From positions 1-6,626 of the forward strand of contig CAMNAY010000095.1 of NCBI GenBank assembly GCA_946531975.1: a stretch of DNA of 6,626 bases, given 5' to 3'. Shown here piece after piece: positions 4,636-6,626 of this stretch (position 1 is the stretch's first letter; every line of letters starts with the position of its first letter). Origin of the DNA: an uncultured Ruminococcus sp. (GTDB lineage: Bacteria; Bacillota; Clostridia; Oscillospirales; Ruminococcaceae). Both the position numbers and the translations under genes were made by a program. The notes beneath the pieces are model-generated. The model saw nothing but the letters and a program-made list of their open reading frames with translations, had not been told where the DNA came from and made no database searches.

Positions 4636-6626
4636 TCAGCCAAGAACAATCTGAATCTCGTTGACATCGGCAAGTGCATCTGCGGGCAGGAAGTTGCCTT
4701 CGATCTTCTTCCCGTTGACAGTCATGTCGCTGACGCCGGACTGAACGTGCTTGGGGTTCTGAATGTCGATGTTGAGTTTTTTGCCGCGGAACGCTTTATG
4801 AATCTTAAATCCGTCCCATGCAGAAGGAATCGACGGGTCGATTCGGAGACCGTTCAGCTCAGTGCGCATGCCGCAGATACCCTCGACGCAGCCGACCATA
4901 ACGGTCGAAGCAGTGCCTGTGAGCCAGTGGACGTGCGATCTGCCTGCAAACGGAGATCGTGTGCTTTCCGTGAACTGACCGTGGACATACGGCTCCATGA
5001 CACGGATTTCTGCCTTATCGTTCATTGCAGCAGGGGAGCTCTCCATGAAATACTCGAATGCTCTGTCTCCGTGACCCAGCAGGGATTCTGCAAGAATCAG
5101 CCAGCCCTGCGACTGCGAGAAAATGCCGCCGTTTTCCTTGGTGTCGGGATTGAAAATGTGCATGAGTGCGCCGTCGAAATAGTGATCGACATAGGGCGGT
5201 TCGAGCAGTTTAGCGCCGTAGGGCGTATTGAGAATGCTGTGGACACTCTCCATCGCCTTTTCAGCCTGCTCCTCCGATGCAAAACGCGAAATAACCGACC
5301 AGCTCTGCGGATTCAGCCACATATTTGCTTCCGGATCTGCCTTTGCACCGACAATCGTGCCGTCCTCGCGGATGCCGCGGATGAAGCGGTCTTCATCCCA
5401 GCATTCGCCGAGAGACTTGGAGAGTGCTGCCTGTGTTTTTTCCAGATACGCGAGATACTCCGTATCATTCTTTGCCTTTGCCATTTCCATCATTTCGCGG
5501 ATTGCGTAATAAAGCTGGAACGCAACGAAGGTAGACTCTCCCTTTGCGCCGAGACGCAGGCAGTCGTTCCAGTCTGCATGCAGACCAGCCGGCATCTGAT
5601 GCGCACCGAGTCGCTCCATCGAGAAGTTAATTGCACGCTTCAGGTGATCGTAAACAGTATCCTCACCGCCGTTTGCATAGACAATGACCTCATCAAGAAA
5701 TGCCTGATTGCCGCTTTCGCCGATGTACTTGACAATCGTCGGGAACAGCCACAGTGCATCGTCTGCGCGGTAGGAAGGATGTCCGGTCTCCTTTACATAC
5801 TCCGGATCGTCCGGCGTATTCTCATGGCCTGCATTGTGATTGAACTTCACAAGCGGGAGACCGCCGCCGTTATCGACCTGTGCAGAGAGCATAAAGCGAA
5901 TCTTTTCCAGTGCCATATCCGGATTCAGGTGAATGATGCCCTGAATATCCTGAACGGTGTCGCGGTAGCCGTAGCCGTTTCGCTCACCGCAGTAAATCAG
6001 GGATGCAGCACGGCTCCAGATTGAGGTGATGAAACACTGGTATGCATTCCAGACATTGATCATATTGTTGAACTCGTCGGAAGGTGTCTCAACCTCGAAG
6101 TGTGAGAGCTGCTCATGCCAGTAATTGCGGAGATCCTCGATCTCCTTGTCGGCAGTGCCGGCAGCTTCATATTTTTTGAGAATCTCAGCAGCTTCCGCAG
6201 AATTGCGCTGACCGAACACATAGGTCAGAACCTTGGTCTCACCCGGTGCCAGCTCAATGTCAGACTGCAAAGCACCGCAGGAATTGCTGTTGTAGTTCAT
6301 GGTGCCGTCGCAGACGCCCTTTTCGACTGCGATCGGATTGGAATAGGTGCGGTACGGACCGATGAAGGCAGACAGGTCTCCGTTCGCGGAGTTGACAGGT
6401 GCACCGGCAACACCGAAGAAACGCTCTTTGTGGTTGGAGCCGGATGCATCCTTGCCGCTGTTCTCATTGATATGCTGGATGATGCGGTTTCCGCCCTCAA
6501 AACTGGTACGGGAGATAAACAGTGTATACTGCAAATTGACCTGATCCTGCTGATAGTTGCTTTCGTTTGTAAACTCGATGAAGCCGGTCACGGAGAGCTT
6601 TCTGGGCTTATCCGAGCAGTTGGTGA
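4636..6626 (-). CDS. GH94-family disaccharide phosphorylase (cellobiose phosphorylase-like), N-terminus outside the window
   Basis: The frame is open to the window edge and gives 662 C-terminal residues; family members are usually about 800, so roughly 140-150 are missing. The GTG near 6591 is internal, because coding continues upstream (TNCSDKPRKLS). Visible in order: the end of the N-terminal beta-sandwich (KPRKLSVTGFIEF), a linker, then the (alpha/alpha)6 barrel with WNAYQC, GYGYRDTVQD (about 5947-5976), RADDALWL (5749-5769) and the HADWNDCL motif, whose second Asp (5563-5565) corresponds to the known general acid of GH94. NGGIFSQSQGW (5101-5133) and HWLTGTA (4909-4929) form the expected phosphate site, and a C-terminal jelly-roll tail includes IDPSIPSAWDGFK. 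These cytosolic inverting enzymes use phosphate to split beta-linked disaccharides, giving alpha-glucose 1-phosphate or its GlcNAc equivalent, and so save ATP. Substrate (cellobiose, longer cellodextrins, laminaribiose, chitobiose, cellobionate) cannot be fixed. The phosphate-site His of characterised cellobiose phosphorylase appears as Gln here. Confidence 0.85.
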   Translation of the reverse strand, partial: TNCSDKPRKLSVTGFIEFTNESNYQQDQVNLQYTLFISRTSFEGGNRIIQHINENSGKDASGSNHKERFFGVAGAPVNSANGDLSAFIGPYRTYSNPIAVEKGVCDGTMNYNSNSCGALQSDIELAPGETKVLTYVFGQRNSAEAAEILKKYEAAGTADKEIEDLRNYWHEQLSHFEVETPSDEFNNMINVWNAYQCFITSIWSRAASLIYCGERNGYGYRDTVQDIQGIIHLNPDMALEKIRFMLSAQVDNGGGLPLVKFNHNAGHENTPDDPEYVKETGHPSYRADDALWLFPTIVKYIGESGNQAFLDEVIVYANGGEDTVYDHLKRAINFSMERLGAHQMPAGLHADWNDCLRLGAKGESTFVAFQLYYAIREMMEMAKAKNDTEYLAYLEKTQAALSKSLGECWDEDRFIRGIREDGTIVGAKADPEANMWLNPQSWSVISRFASEEQAEKAMESVHSILNTPYGAKLLEPPYVDHYFDGALMHIFNPDTKENGGIFSQSQGWLILAESLLGHGDRAFEYFMESSPAAMNDKAEIRVMEPYVHGQFTESTRSPFAGRSHVHWLTGTASTVMVGCVEGICGMRTELNGLRIDPSIPSAWDGFKIHKAFRGKKLNIDIQNPKHVQSGVSDMTVNGKKIEGNFLPADALADVNEIQIVLG

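Noticed and set aside
4747..6024. A 425-codon open frame on the plus strand opposite the phosphorylase gene
   Set aside because: The minus-strand frame is unmistakably GH94 with its motifs in order; the plus-strand product is a Cys/Arg/His-rich shadow with no domain.
6589..6591. GTG 6591 as the true start of the phosphorylase
   Set aside because: The frame continues upstream with family-typical residues to the window edge, so the GTG is an internal Val codon.

Overview
The window looks like a piece of chromosome from a low-to-medium GC Gram-positive anaerobe of the class Clostridia, most probably a Ruminococcus-like gut or rumen bacterium. Three things suggest this: the ECF sigma factor and its DUF4179-type membrane partner are of a pairing common in that group; an MMPL-type transporter is followed by an exported Leu/Gly heptad-repeat protein of the kind seen in Bacillota; and there is a GH94 disaccharide phosphorylase, typical of plant-fibre or oligosaccharide users. 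By eye the GC content is a little above 50%. The species assignment is inference.

Layout. Plus strand: the last 66 codons of an MMPL/RND-like transporter (1-201), closed by three in-frame stop codons, then after 18 bases a large exported heptad-repeat protein (220-2889). A long hairpin (about 2910-2951) separates this operon from a convergent minus-strand operon. Minus strand, in order of transcription: an ECF sigma factor with a TTG start (4514-3957) and its probable membrane anti-sigma partner (3960-2965), joined by an ATGA start/stop overlap. Their probable promoter lies at about 4546-4577. Further upstream on the same strand is the C-terminal 662 residues of a GH94 phosphorylase (from beyond 6626 to 4636), which ends in a textbook intrinsic terminator (4583-4616).

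How the genes fit together. The transporter and heptad protein are probably one cell-envelope module: a membrane pump plus a long extracytoplasmic rod. The heptad protein holds 43 Leu/Gly heptads in two blocks (23 and 20) around a 235-residue Gln/Ala/Val-rich core, and it lacks the C-terminal membrane domain of classical YhgE/Pip proteins. The sigma/anti-sigma pair is probably a self-contained envelope-signal switch that may drive its own promoter. The phosphorylase is a separate cytosolic sugar-catabolism gene. No RNA genes, mobile elements or CRISPR arrays were seen, and no stretch over 300 bases lacks a gene; the longest gap is about 120 bases (4515-4635). The least ordinary element is the heptad-repeat protein.
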